A stretch of 64,000 nucleotides of DNA from Thalassia testudinum (taxonomy: Eukaryota > Streptophyta > Magnoliopsida > Alismatales > Hydrocharitaceae). The translations under genes were made by a program, and so were the position numbers. The stretch lies in NCBI GenBank assembly GCA_037157565.1, contig JAZHRO010000022.1, positions 3,720,001 through 3,784,000 on the forward strand, given 5' to 3'. Positions within the stretch are counted from its first letter, which is position 1. Each line of letters starts with the position of its first letter. The notes beneath the pieces are model-generated. The model searched no databases. It was given only the letters and a program-made list of their open reading frames with translations, and was not told where the DNA came from. Below, piece by piece: positions 24,656-36,983 of the stretch.

Positions 24656-25535
24656 TGATGGCGATTTCACGTGGTTTGTTAAATATGTCGTTGTAACATG
24701 CAAAATCGATCAACTCTTAAATTTATATTCCTAGATAGGGGAGTATCTAGGGTCGTCCAAGGAGGCCAAATGTTTGCAAAAGTGATTCTCTTGCTTGGAA
24801 TATAAATCTCAACTTTCTTTTTAGTATTTTTTCAATATATCATTTTTTTGTTTTTGAATTAAGACAACATGGGAATTGGTGGCGGGAAGGTGATTTACAC
24901 TTCAAATTTAAATACTACTTCTAAGTGGCAAGTAGAGCCTCTCCCTAAGCTCACTCTAGGAAAGTGGAGGCCTAGAATAATTAGGGAGAGGGAGTGAAGA
25001 ATGCTAAAAACAAAGCAAGTAGAAATGCAAATAAGAAATTGCAAAGAAGGCAACTAGATAAATGAAAAAGTGTTTTACAAAAAGGCCAAGTAGAGGAATG
25101 CTTCTACTACTAGAAAATTAAAATAAAGAAAAGCAAACACAAATCCTCTAGATAGATGGTGAAGAAGAGGGCTTCTTGCTCCAAGGTTGGTGGCTCCCAA
25201 TTTTGAAAAGAGTCCTCCAACTCCTTCCTTGCTGTGCTCTGCCAAGGTGATGTCCTCCAAGGCAAGCCCTAAGGGGGCGTGCCCTAAGCTTCTCTCCAAG
25301 GGTGGACGTCCACCCTAGGTCCTTCTCCCTTGCTTGGTTGTCCTCCTTGAAGTGGAAGAGTCCTCCTCCATGGCGTGGCCCAAGTTGAAGAGAGTGGGGA
25401 GAAGAAGGCACCAAAAGGGCTGGTGATGTGCCCCTTTAATCTCCTTCTCTACTCCTTCTTCTTGGCCGTAGGTATAGGTGGTATAGGTAGCAAATACACT
25501 AATGGAGGATGGGAATTATGTGGTGGTAGGGTAGG

Positions 25536-25547
25536 GCATTTATAGGA
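25536..25547 (-). promoter_or_regulatory. TATA box of LTR J (3' copy)
   Basis: Minus-strand TCCTATAAATGC; the 5' copy reads CCTATAAATACC at 33685-33696. Confidence 0.5.
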
Positions 25548-25879
25548 TGGGAAGGGGGGTGGTTATGGTGTTTTTCTGGAGGGAAATGAAGGGGTGCTCG
25601 GATATTTTTGGAGGGAAAAATGGGAGGGAAATGAAGAGGTGCCTTGGTTTTCCCTCCAAAAATGCCTTCTAGAAGGCAATTTCGGAGGGAAAAAATGGAG
25701 GGTGGAGATAGCTTTTGATGGTGGATGTAGGGTGGTGATGGAAGGGATAGTTGGCACCAAAATAAAGTAGGAGTAGGTGGTCTTTTTGCTGGAGCTTAGG
25801 TAGTATGGTAGTAGGTTTTGGTGACATGGAGGTGGACTAGCTAAGTTAAGCAGCTTAGCTAGCTTATCTAGTAGGGAGT

Positions 25880-26480
25880 AGAGTTGGAGGCATTTGGAGC
25901 TAGGGTTTTCAGGGAGAAGAGCTGGAGGTAGTCATCTTGAGCTGAAATAGAGCTTGTGGTTGCTGGAGAGAGTTGCAAGGAGCTACCTTAGCTGGCTTGG
26001 CTTGCTAGTTCTTTGCTAGCTACTATGCCAAGCTAAAGCAAGCTAGCTTCTGCTGAAAGGAGCTGAGGTGAGCTGGGTCTAATCTCCTAGGGAGGATCAA
26101 GCTGGGTGAGGCAGCTAAGGTAGCTTAGCTCAACTGAGTTGAGCTAAGCTGAGTCTCTGGGAGCTGGACTTGAGCTTCCTAAGCTGGAATGAAGTCATCT
26201 TTAGCTGGCCGGAGTTGAGTAGAGCTGGATGTAGCTGGACCTGAGCTGGGGTGAACTCCAGTCAACTCAGCTGAGCTAGCTAAAGCTCCCTATGGACTAA
26301 TGGGAGCTGAGATGAGCTAGACTCAGCTAAGTTAAGTGGGATCTGAGATGACCTGAGCTAGGGTGAGCTAAGATGAGCTCTCTTGAGCTGCCATTCAGCT
26401 GAGATGAGCTGGATGGAGCTAAGATGAGCTAACCCTAGTTCAAGTGAGCTGGAATCCAGCTATGGTGAGCCGGATCAAGC
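25880..26480. repeat. GAGCTNAGCT-type short-repeat field in LTR J
   Basis: Dense, irregular repeats of AGCT-cored words (TGAGCTAG, GAGCTGAG, AAGCTGAG, AGCTAGCT) over about 600 bp in the U3. The same field occurs in the J 5' LTR (34050-34610) and in LTR H (53640-54330). Many words are palindromic around AGCT. Confidence 0.75.
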
Positions 26481-26720
26481 TGAGTTCCAGTTAGTCTGAC
26501 TTCTTCACCAGTTGCCTTCCTGAGTGCTAGGGTTTTGGAGTTCTTACAATCTGCATCTCCCTAACATTCACAAAAACACATTAAAAGGATAATAAAAAGT
26601 GCAATGCATGCCTAACCTAATTGATGCCTAAATGCAGCCCAAAAACCCGTATGCGAAGTAAAATCCTAAGAGGTAGGTTTGTTTAAATGCATAAGAATGA
26701 TGATAAACTGGCGTTTATCA

Positions 26721-26731
26721 CACCCCCTTGC
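26721..26731 (-). other. Element J polypurine tract at the 3' LTR
   Basis: Minus-strand GCAAGGGGGTG directly before the LTR start, the expected plus-strand primer. Confidence 0.85.
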
Positions 26732-27943
26732 TTATCTTTTGCTAGTCTCTTAGCAAAACTTTAATATTTTGGAAAACGAAATTTTTGGGAAATCTAATTT
26801 TTTCGACTTTTGAGGAGAGAAAGAGATTAAAGGACCTTGGTAGATTAAAACACAGGAGGTATGGGATTTGTTAAAGATAAACATCGGGATTTATTTTTGG
26901 ATTCAACCATTAGACAGAACGGGATCAATATACCCTCCCGAAAATTCACAAATTAACCCCTTGTTAGTTCAGATGACTTGAAATGTTTGTTTTTGGGATT
27001 TTTCTGGCTCATGAATCTGATTCGCAACTTGCAAAAAACCTTTAAAACCTTGTGTCTGTGCTTATGAAAAGCCAACATTTATAAGGGCGTGTTTATTTAT
27101 TATTACTTTTTTTATTTCTCCCCCATGCTTATTTTTAGCTTTGTCTTACAACAGATGTGTCGGGATCATCATTCCCGTTACCATTCCTCGAGGGGGCTCT
27201 GGCGCCAGTACTTCGGGATAGCACTGTCCATGACACCACCCAGGAGCTCACAACCCCAAAACACAATGCCGTGTAAAGAGGCGCTCCAAGAAAACTCAAG
27301 CTCTTGCTCTGACACTATAGGTAGAACACCGTCTAAGACACTTGAGCTGCTAAAATGTGCTTTAATGCTCCGTCTAAAGATATGAAATATAGATATGGAG
27401 CAGTGTCAAGGTGGTAACATGTTGACATCGTGTCCTCAAAGGAGGTATTTTTCTTCTTCTCGGCGGTGGGAACTCAAACCAATGATTTGCTTCAGACTTT
27501 TACTAAGTCCAAACAAGGGAGTTTTTCAAATTTTTAATTGTTTTTAAGTGTTGGCTTGTGTGTGAAAATTGACACAAGAAGTTTCTCAAGACACACAAGT
27601 TTTTGAATCAGAAACTAAGTCAAATACTTTCCGTATTACAAAATAGGATCAAGTCATCTGAACTATCATGAGTTCAGGTGGAATTTTAGAAACGGATATT
27701 TGATCTAGTCTAAAATAGACCCTAAAATTCTAATGATCAGATCCATATCCTCATCCTTAGTTTGTTAAAGATTAAATCCCATTGTACCAAAAGTGAATTT
27801 TTCGACCTTAGTCCCGATTTCAAAATTTTTCCTCAACAAGTTTTCAACATTTTTTTTTCTGGGTATGTAAGCAAGAAATAAATTAAAGAAAATTGCATGT
27901 TTTTAGGTTTTGAAAATCCTAAATCGATCGTCAAATTTAAAAA
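26732..27943 (-). other. Element J 3' noncoding module
   Basis: 1.2 kb between two polypurine-like tracts with no supported gene. It contains one copy of the conserved cassette (27199-27231, with flanking similarity from about 27160) that is also found in H, B and the 62-kb fragment. The module of H (54576-55792) matches it throughout. Confidence 0.7.
27199..27231 (-). other. Conserved 3'-module cassette, single copy (J)
   Basis: On the element's sense strand it reads ATGGACAGTGCTATC followed by CCGAAGTACTGGCGCCAG, then CCCCCTCGAGG. It matches the third copy in B (ATGGGCGGTGCTATC, TCGAAGCATCG, CCCTTCGAGG). Function unknown. Confidence 0.65.
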
Positions 27944-27986
27944 CACCCCCCCCCCCATGCTTAAGATATGCTATGTCCTCATGCAT
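27944..27986 (-). other. Element J internal polypurine-like motif
   Basis: Minus strand ATGCATGAGGACATAGCATA, then CTTAAGCATG and a run of 13 G ending in TG. The same arrangement occurs in H, A and B just after the coding region. It may be a second plus-strand primer site or the relic of an older LTR junction. Confidence 0.6.
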
Positions 27987-28119
27987 TAGGAGGGAAAAGG
28001 GATCACCTTAGTGAAGAACGGTCGGGTTTAGGATGAACAAAACTTGGAAAAAGAAGAAAAAAGGGAAAGTAAGAAAAAATGATGGGTTACCTCCCATCCA
28101 GTGCTATCTTTTACTTCAT

Positions 28120-31119
28120 TCAGCCAGGCGTGAAGGTATGCACGGAAGACGTAAAATCATGTAAATAATTGAACACTTGGATGCCCGCAAAAAAGGTGTC
28201 TTCTTCTAGATCCCTAGAAAATTGATTAGGAGCAATATTATGATCAAAGTTGGATGGAAAATGATAAGTGTAGCCCAAGTCTGGCCATGGTTTTAAATCA
28301 GGTTGGATGCCAAACTCGGGCGGGGTTGGTGGAAGGTCTGTAAGAAAGGAGTTAGGGAAGGAATGGTGAGGATTGGGTGAAGTTAGTGTGGAAAAGTTAG
28401 GTGCGTGAATAGTGGGTGGGTTAGGGTGCTTAGGGGGGGTATCAGGAATAAATTTGGGGTCAAGACAAGTTTCCGAATCATAGATTTTGTCGACCACTGA
28501 TTCTAAATCAGAGTCCTCAAAAAAATTGTGGTCGGTAAGGGTATCTATTAACATTGTCTCCTCCACCATATTGGAAATTTTAGTATCTGAGTCCTCAAAG
28601 AAGTTATCATCATGGAATCTCCTGGAGGATTTAAAAATATCTAAAGTGATAGTTTGGCCTGCACAGTTGATATCCATTTTGCCTGTGTGGCAATTGATAT
28701 TTGCCTTTGCAGTGGCCAAAAAAGGGCATCCAAGGATTATTGGGGAGTCCAATAATGATTCAGGTGCCTCAATGTCAAGAACCAGAAAGTCTACAGGGAA
28801 GACACAATTCTGGACCTTCACTAAAACATCCTTGACAATCCCACGAGGTTTGATTGTAGATCGGTTGGCTAATTCCAGGGTAACCTCGACGGGTTTTAAT
28901 TCACCGATCTGAAATTCTTCGAATAAACTCGTGGGAATAATATTAACTGAGGCACCAAGATCAAGGAGGGCGCAATTAAATGTAGTGTCATTAATAATTA
29001 CATAAATTAAAGGCGCCCCCGGATCTTTCATCTTAGGAGGCAGCTTACTCTGTATGACAGAGCTCACTGTTTCCGAAAGATGCACCTGTCCTAGATTTTT
29101 GGCCTGCCTTTTAGGAGTACAAATCTCCTTCAAAAATTTAGCATAGGAAGGTATATATTTGATGGCATCTAGGAGAGGAATATTGATATAAACTTGCCCA
29201 AATAGCTCCATGAGTTCTTCTGTAGTGGGCTCAGATTTCTTTTTTTTGTTGGTGGTGGGGTGGAGAGGTTGTGGGAAAGGGACAGGAATCTTGTCTTGAG
29301 GATTTTGTATTTCTTTTTCTTCCTGATGGGGAGGTGGGGAGTCAATTTGCACAGGTATTTCACCAGGTTTGTGTGAAGGCCTAGGGTCAGTGGTGGTTTT
29401 CCCACTCCTTAAAGTAACTGCATGTGCAGCCGGATTATTATTTGGAGGAGGTGGGGGGGCCTGTGATTGTAGAAACCTGGGCGGCTGCTGAGGTGGTGGA
29501 TTAGGAGGAGGCTGATTTGCATAATGTGGAGTTCTACCCATATAATGGTTCCCTTGGTGATTAGGGTTGGGCATGGGTTGGGACGGAAGATGTCCTGAAG
29601 GTCTTTGCATGGGAGTAACCCCAATCTGATTGTTTAGATTTGTGATGTTGCGGGCTACTTCCGTCATTTTTGTTTGCATATCCTGCAGGGTTCGCAACAT
29701 CTGGGCATTGATGTCTTGTTGGGATGGCCCAGGATGGAAGTTTGGATTCGACCCATACCCATTAAAATGATATGGTTGGGAGGAAACTTGATTATTCCAG
29801 GAGTAGTTTGGGTAATTTTTCCAATTGGAAAAATTTTTAAAGGGCTCCTGGATGCCAGAAATATTTTGAGTGGGGTTAAGATCTAGATAGTTGAAATTCC
29901 CCAGTGAATCATGGGCAACCTCAGAGTAATCAGCAGGAGTAGTGTTGAGATTGTGCAAATTTTCTCTTCGTGGAAAGTTAGGTTGGGTTAGATGTGGGTG
30001 TGGAGCTTGAGTTGATGTGGCCAGTCTTTCCTCAATTTTCTTTTAATTAATATGCATCTGGTCGAGTTTTTGAGCGATCAATTGAAGATCGTCTTGGGTG
30101 ACAGGGATAGATTGAGTGCCTATTTCATGAACACCGAACTGCGGGTTTTGGGTTCTGCAAAATGTGTTCATGGAAGCTTGATTAAATGAGTTTTCACTCA
30201 TTTCTTCAAACAGGTCGTAGGCACTTTCAGCATCTTTATTTAAGAAGTTGCCGCGACACGAGGCGTCGACAAAATGTCGGATTTGATCTTCTAATCCATG
30301 ATAGAAGATTTGCATGAGCTGCCATAAAGGAATCTCATGGTGCAGGCAACTTCTTAAAAGATCTTGAAATCTTTCCCAAGAATCATGGAAAGTTTCACCA
30401 GATTTTTGGTGAAAAGTCGTAATAGATCTTCTCAAGGAATTGGTACGACTTATAGGAAAGAATTTCTTGAGGAAGGCGCTCTTGAGCTGAGGCCATGTTG
30501 TGATGGGTCGGCCAATGGTCCTGAACCAATAAGCGGCCTTATCTTTAAGAGATAATGGAAAAAGCCGCATCAGCCATATGTCTTCTTACACATTTCGGGA
30601 ATGGGTTGTCTGTGCAAGAAGAGTTAGCTCTTCAAGGTGGCTGAAAGGGTCTTGCCTAGGAAGGCCATGAAAGTGTTTAATTAGGTTCAGGACAGCAGGC
30701 TTGATCTCAAAGTCCCCCTCCGGTATGACCACCCCTGGTCGTTTCTCATAATAAGACGGATCATAGAAATCTTTTAGAGGAACAACAGGTTGCTGACAGG
30801 GTGGTGGATTTGGCCTTGGATTGGCTAGGTTTTGGATGTTCCTAGTCAATGTTTGTTGATTGGAATTTAATTTATTAATCTGATCGGCCATCAATCTTAA
30901 AAGATCAGGTAGGGGGTCTTGATGTTGTGTTTGGGGCAACTCAAGATTAGGGAGCTCCAAGTGTGGGAAGTTAATGGTGGGTGGGTTTAGGGTGGAAGGA
31001 TTAGAATTAGGGTTAGTAATGGGGTTAGAGGTAAGGTTAGAGGTGGAAGTGGAAGGGTTAGAATTAGGGTTAGTGATGGGGTTAGAGGTGGATGTGGACC
31101 TATTTTGTTGTGTTTCCAT
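28120..31119 (-). pseudogene. Element J gag-protease polyprotein (two stops)
   Basis: One frame of about 1000 codons from the likely start METQQNRS (31119-31117) to 28120. Only two in-frame stops interrupt it, at 30588-30586 and 30045-30043. Order: Asn/Ser/Thr-Pro-rich N-terminus; DFYDPSYYEKR; the Retrotrans_gag capsid core (RLFPLSLKDKAAYWF to NKDAESAYDLFEEM); a Pro-rich region with PPPPQQ-like runs; LFGQVYINIPLLDAI before protease; aspartic protease with LLDLGASVNIIP and ILGCPFLATAKANI. A 130-residue acidic tail follows with LKPWPDLGY, the remnant of the protease-RT linker. No CCHC zinc knuckle is seen. It would make particle protein and protease only. The lack of frameshifts suggests recent activity, or stops gained after insertion. 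Confidence 0.92.
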
Positions 31120-32784
31120 TTTTTCAGGAGAAGAAGACAGAAAAAGTGGTCTTTTTGTGCGGGGGGAGAAATCAAATGGTCCTTCCAAGTGCGGATTTTT
31201 AGACCGTCACCCGTGCATAAAATGGAAGAACAGGAGGGGAGGAGAAGAGAAAGAGATGAGAGAAAGTGTGCAATTCAAACAAACAAAACTAGACCTAACT
31301 TAAATGTGACTCCCTAATAATAACCTAAGACTTGGTCTATGTAGGAAATAAGTAGTCAATAGTGAATACCCGTTCTATCAACAAATCTAGTCAAGTTGCT
31401 TAAGGGGAGGTTTGGGCCCAAACGTTTCCCAAGGAAAACCCCAGGTGCTTGTACAAACCCGTGCCTGGTCGTTTGACACGGCCCCTCAGCCTGAACACCA
31501 GATATAGATGATAGAATTGGTACTAACTAAAGAAAACTTATGACCTAGATAGCAAGCCTAAGTTGATAAAGCCTTAGGGGTCAAGTTGCTACAAATTTTA
31601 ATTAGGTCTAGGATGCTATAGTGCACACGGAATGTGGAGGGCGTTTATTGGGTTGTTGCCCTGTTATTTTGATTTTTGTGTGTGTGTGCAGGAATTGGAA
31701 AGTTGCTCTAATGAAAATCAAGTTGTCACACAATTTTTTGTATTTTTGTCTTTTAGGATTTGATTTAATTAAATGTGTTTTAGGGTTTTTCTCTTTAAAT
31801 TTTCAAACAAGTTTGAAAGTTCACAATCAAAGGAAAGACAAGTTGTATTGGTGATAGTTAGTTTCCTTTAATATGAGTCTTTAAAAAGAGAGAAAGAAAC
31901 CCTAAGTCAATTATCCCTAAGACAGAAATTTACTACCAATGAATTAATTTTAGGCTTTCTGTATTAAGTAGTGGTCAAAACAAGTCAAACAACACCACTA
32001 ATTTGAATAAAATCAAACAAGGATTCCAAAAAAGATTTTTTTAATATTTTATAAATTTTTTTGATAATTATTTTGAAGTTTTAATTATACTAGTGTTAAA
32101 GTCCAGAAATGATACCTGTGGGTATTCTGGACTTTGCAGTATTACCACTGACCTCAGAAAATTTTTGTGATTTTATATGATGTGTAAAATTTCACAAGAA
32201 TTCCATCAAGCTAAATTTCAAAAAAATTGGGTGAGTATAAAAATTCTAAAAATTCACAGATAGTAGCAAAATAGGAAGATTATAGGGTGTGACCCCTCTG
32301 CAGTCCATGAATTTTAAAAAATTAAATAAAAATCTAATTGGTCTGAAATTTGGAACAGATGTTTCTAGCTTAATTGGGAATCACTGTATGAAATTTTATG
32401 ATTTTAGGATGCCTGTGGTGTTAGGAATCGATTTTTCAAGTCCGGACAGAAATCTAGACCCGAAAAATAGAACACCAATACTTGCAATGGAGTGGTGTTA
32501 AAGAAGCATTCAAGAAAACAATGAATTTTATATGGGCACCACTACACTTAATTAAATTGTTTATGGTCCTGAAAGCCAAGTTTAATATGTTTTTGGTAGT
32601 TTTAATTAATTATGTGACCAGAAAGAGGAACCAACCTGAATTTCGCAGTAAGAAAAGGAACTTTGAGCTCTCACTTCCAGATTCTTGCCTTCCCGCTGTA
32701 ATTCCTGCACACACAAAAGAAAGAAAGAGAAGGGGATGAGATCCACTTCAAGCAAGAGAAAATTAATTAATGCAAAGCCGTGCC
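31120..32784 (-). other. Element J untranslated leader
   Basis: About 1.67 kb between PBS and gag, AT-rich, without a supported gene. It matches the leader of H (58046-59705), for example around 31620-31860. Confidence 0.7.
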
Positions 32785-32802
32785 TCCTCGGCAACGGCGC
32801 CA
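32785..32802 (-). other. Element J primer-binding site (tRNA-Asp)
   Basis: Minus strand TGGCGCCGTTGCCGAGGA, one mismatch from the tRNA-Asp complement, five bases from the LTR end at 32808. Confidence 0.93.
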
Positions 32803-32807
32803 AAAAG

Positions 32808-34830
32808 TGATGGCGATTTCACGCGGTTTGTTAAATACGTCGTTGTAACGTGCAAAATCGATCAACTCTTAAATTTATATTCCTAGATAGGGGAGTATCT
32901 AGGGTCGTCCAAGGAGGCCAAATGTTTGCAAAAGTGATTCTCTTGCTTGGAATACAAATCTCAACTTTCTTTTTGGTATTTTTTCAATATATCATTTTTT
33001 TGTTTTTGAATTAGGACAACATACGAATTGGTGGCGAGAAGGTGATTTACACTTCAAATTTAAATACTACTTCTAAGTGGCAAGTAGAGCCTCTCCCTAA
33101 GCTCACTCTAGGCAAGTGGAGGCCTAGAATAATTAGGGAGAGGGAGTGAAGAATGCTAAAAACAAAGCAAGTAGAAATGCAAATAAGAAATTGCAAAGAA
33201 GGCAACTAGATAAATGAAAAGTATTTCACAAAAAGGCCTAGTAGAGGAATGCTTCTACTACTAGAAAATTAAAATAAAGAAAAGAAAACACAAATCCTCT
33301 AGATAGATGGTAAAGAAGAGGGCTTCTTGCTCCAAGGTTGGTGGCTCCCAATCTTGAAAAGAGTCCTCCAACTCCTTCCTTGCTGTGCTCTGCCAAGGTG
33401 ATGTCCTCCAAGGCAAGCCCTAAGGGGGCATGCCCTAAGCTTCTCTCCAAGGGTGGACGTCCACCCTAGGTCCTTCTCCCTTGCCTGGTTGTCCTCCTTG
33501 AAGTGGAAGAGTCCTCCTTGGCGTGGCCCAAGTTGAAGAGAGTGGGGAGAAGAAGGCACCAAAAGGGCTGGTGATGTGCCCCTTTAATCTCCTTCTCTAC
33601 TCTTTCTTCTTGGCCGTAGGTATAGGTCGTATAGGTAGCAAATTACACTAATGGAGGATGGGAATTATGTGGTGGTAGGGTAGGGTATTTATAGGATGGG
33701 AAGGGGGGTGGTTATGGTTTTTTTTGGAGGGAAATGAAGGGGTGCTTGGATATTTTTGGAGGGAAATGAAGAGGTGCCTTGGTTTTCCCTCCAAAAATGC
33801 CTTCTAGAAGGCAATTTTGGAGGGAAAAAATTGGAGGGTGGAGATGGCTTTTGATGGTGGATGTAGGGTGGTGATGGAAGGGATAGTTGGCACCAAAATA
33901 AAGTTGGAGTAGGTGGTCTTTTTGCTAGAGCTTAGGTAGTAGGGTAGTAGGTTTTGGTGCCATGGAGGTAGACTAGGTAAGTTAAGCAGCTTAGCTAGCT
34001 TAGCTAGTAGGGAGTAGAGTTGGAGGCATTTGGAGCTAGGGTTTTCAGGGGGAAGAGCTGGAGGTAGTCATCTTGAGCTGCACTAGAGCTGGTGGTTGCT
34101 GAAGAGAGCTGCAAGGAGCTACCTTAGCTGGCTTGGCTTGCTAGTTCTTTGCTAGCTACTTTGCCAAGCTAAAGCAAGCTGGCTTCTACTGAAAGGAGCT
34201 GAGGTGAGTTGGGTCTAATGCTCCTAGGGAGGATCAAGCTCGGTGAGGTAGCTAAGGTAGCTTAGCTCAACTGAGTTGAGCTAAGCTGAGTCCCTGAGAG
34301 CTGGACTTGAGCTTCCTAAGCTGGAATGAAGTCATCTTTAGCTGGCCAGAGTTGAGTAGAAGTAGATGTAGCTGGACCTGAGCTGGGGTGAACTCCAGTC
34401 AACTCAGCTGAGCTAGCTAGAGCTCCCTGTGGACTAATGGGAGCTAAGATGAGCTAGATTCAGCTAAGTTGAGCGGGATCTGAGCTGACCTGAGCTAGGG
34501 TGAGCTAAGATGAGTTGAATGGAGCTAAGATGAGCTAACCCTAGTTCAAGTGAGCTGGAATCCAGCTATGGTGAGCCGGATCAAGCTGAGTTCCAGTTAG
34601 TCTGAGCTTCTTCTTCACCAGTTGCCTTCCTGAGTGCTAGGGTTTTGGAGTTCTTACAATCTGCATATCCCTAACACTCACAAAAATACATTAAAAAGAT
34701 AATAAAAAGTACAATGCATGCCTAACCTAATTGATGCCTAAATGTAGCCCAAAAACCTATTTGCGGAGTAAAATCCTAAGAGCAAGGTTTGTTTAAATGC
34801 ATAAGAATGATGATAAACTGGCGTTTATCA
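32808..34830 (-). repeat. Element J 5' LTR
   Basis: 2023-bp LTR with TG...CA ends matching 24656-26720; small indels (for example near 33725-33780 and 34510) explain the length difference. Promoter TATA at 33685-33696. Followed on the right by TSD GTCAC. Confidence 0.93.
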
Positions 34831-34934
34831 GTCACCTACAAGTGAACTTAAATCTCAGATGCCTATTTTATTAAAGACCTAAAAAGTCCTCTGATTGGTG
34901 TTTGCTTGGAAATCTGATTATGGTGTGAGTTAGA

Positions 34935-36983
34935 ATGGACCACCTTGACTTCCATCCTTTCACATCTTGCCCACACCCTTACCCCCACTCTACAATCTTT
35001 GATCCCATACGCCGAGATGGTCCATTTTTTGATAGACATAATGACAACCATTGGGATCCTTTTCACTCCTATTTTAGGAGTATTGGCCTAGTTAAGCCCC
35101 AAATCAGTGAGTAGAACTTAGGAGCGTGATTTGCCTTTCCCAATATCCCACACACCATAGAAATACCCAACCCACCCTTCCTGAATGATTATAATGGTTA
35201 GACAAAAACTCCTAGGTACTTTAAGCTTGAGCCTGACTTCTCTCCTGATAGTAATGATGATTTCTCCTCCTTGAAGATGGAAATTTAAAAAATGCAAGAT
35301 GAAATGATTGAATTTTTAGGAGAATCTTCTAGAGTAGGCCAACAAGGAAAAGAAGACATTAGCCACCCAACCTTTCCCATTGAGGATGACGTGCACCCCT
35401 CTATGCTTGATGCATCTCCCGTGGGAGAGCCACACCCTAAGTTGGAGGGAAATTTTGGGGATTATGTAAGGGAGAATAGCTACTTTTCGAGGATTTATTT
35501 CGAAACCTCCTCGCTAGATGACACTTCCTTGAGAGGTCCACGCCTTAAGAGGGAGGAGAATATGTATGAAAGTAGCTATACATGGGATGAAGAAAGGTGG
35601 CAACCAGAGGAAGAAAATGATCAGGTTGAGTATCCACCTGAATTATATTGGAGTCAAAAGAGGGGAATGATGGTACCATTGGAAGACCTCGACCCCGATG
35701 ATAGTATTTTCGTGACATTTGATGAAGTGGGTCAAAGTCAAGTTGTTAATCCTACCCTCCCTTCTGATCACGAGATGGAACTCAAGCCCACCCTTAGGGA
35801 ACCTAACCCTGAATAAATCCACCTATCTAAGGAGTCTAATGTTACCAGTGTAAACCATGTACCCCAGATAGAGTGCCCTAGGGGATCTGCTAAGATTTTA
35901 GATGATTCTTGACCTTGGGTATATGATGAATCGTATGATGAGGAGAAGGATGAATTATATGAGGAACCTACATTCAAGATTTGGAGTGACACTGAGGGTG
36001 ATTATGTCTTATCTAAAGAATTAGCCCCCGAGGATGTCACAAAGTTGACCAAATTAGGTTTCCTTAGCACATCCATTGATGATATCTCCTAATGATGAAA
36101 TAATTGGAAATTTGGAAGCAACTTTTGAGATTAATGTGGATTCACATATAGACTCCAGGGAGGATTTGAGTAAAGAACAAGAACCCGGGGATGACATTGA
36201 TAGGATAATCCCTAGATTTGTTGCTTCCAACCTGCCTTCATTTGATTCGGAGTCATCCTCTAATTCGCCTATGTCTGAAGGAAAAATGTTGTCCCCATAC
36301 GTTGAAACGATCATTAATGAAGTGCAGGCGATACTTCTGATAGTGCAAGGAATGCTAGGGATGCAATTAAGGAATTGGAAAGATTGTTAGGGATGGACAC
36401 CGAGCCAACTAAAGCCAACTTAGATCTTATGACCATCCCGCAACCTTGAAACTTGGATACCCTAGACGATCCTTGGCTTAAAGACATGCTCACTACTATT
36501 TTGATCGGGAGGCTTAACAGACCAATATCTCTTGTAATGTAGTATCGGGTATGGATTGATGATTTCTTTGGTCAGTCCATTACCCTGGGGGTCTATCTCT
36601 GCACCATTCCTTCCCCATTTCTTTTAGAGGATCCTTGTCATCCTCCCCTTACCCCTTTGGAGGTTGTTATGCCAGTTTATCCTTTAGAACCTCCTCTGGT
36701 GACTTGGGATGATTTCATTCCCATCCTGGTTGGGCGAGCATTTGCTATCGGGATTCATCATCAGCTCTCCAACATTCTAGGTTACCACTTTTCTAGGCCA
36801 GCATTACTTTACTCATTATTAGGGCCTATTTCTTTGGTTTTGGAACTTGACTTGCAGGTTCTTTGGTTACTCGGCTGTCAAAAAAATAATGGTAGCCCAA
36901 CTCTGACCCAGGTAATACTCTTCTATGCAATGAGGACATTGCAGATTTTAGGCATGGGGGGGTATACGTGGGGATATACATAG
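34935..36983 (+). pseudogene. Element B acidic ORF of unknown function (decayed)
   Basis: The only coding-like region of B. A frame opens at ATG 34935 (MDHLDFHPFTSCPH) and, with several stops, stays in the same frame through 35292-35816 and on to about 36090. It then shifts by one base (36076-36390) and a further piece runs to 36983. The product is rich in Asp, Glu, Ser and Pro, with YESSYTWDEERWQPEEEND and YPPELYWSQKRGMM. It has no gag core, protease DTG/DLG motif, RT box or zinc knuckle. I do not recognise the family. It lies where gag-pol would be, between leader and internal polypurine motif, and keeps long open pieces despite decay, which argues that it once was translated. Confidence 0.5.
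36926..36962 (+). other. Element B internal polypurine-like motif
   Basis: GCAATGAGGACATTGCAGAT followed by TTTAGGCATGGGGGGG, just after the coding-like region. It has the same layout as the motifs in J, H and A. Confidence 0.65.

Larger units (their letters stand above)
24656..26720 (-). repeat. Element J 3' LTR
   Basis: 2065-bp LTR beginning TGATAAACGCC on the minus strand. It is very similar to the 5' LTR. In the first 150 bp I count four differences, three of which are C/T or G/A changes at CpG sites, as expected from loss of methylated cytosines. A 500-bp part (25880-26480) is packed with AGCTGAGCTAGCT-like short repeats. Confidence 0.93.
24656..34830 (-). mobile_element. Element J: gag-protease-only gypsy element, nested in B
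   Basis: Complete 10,175-bp minus-strand element with LTRs 24656-26720 and 32808-34830, a perfect TSD GTCAC (24651-24655 and 34831-34835), PBS, polypurine tract and one long gag-protease frame broken by only two stops. No RT, RNase H or integrase lies between protease and 3' LTR. It resembles TR-GAG non-autonomous elements but also carries protease. It inserted after B did, since it lies inside B's leader. Confidence 0.95.

Noticed and set aside
25880..26480. Possible CRISPR-like or satellite array because of dense AGCT words
   Set aside because: No constant repeat length or spacer pattern; the field is part of LTR J and recurs in its partner LTR.
26732..27943. Possible env-like gene between protease and 3' LTR in J (and the matching parts of A, H, B)
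   Set aside because: No long frame, signal peptide or membrane segment; the stretch is noncoding.
28487..28912. 141-codon plus-strand frame
   Set aside because: Lies antisense to the well-supported gag-protease frame of element J; no family signal.
35292..36390. Element B acidic ORF as a host gene captured by the element
   Set aside because: No intron-exon pattern or recognisable plant protein domain; treated only as an unknown ORF of B.
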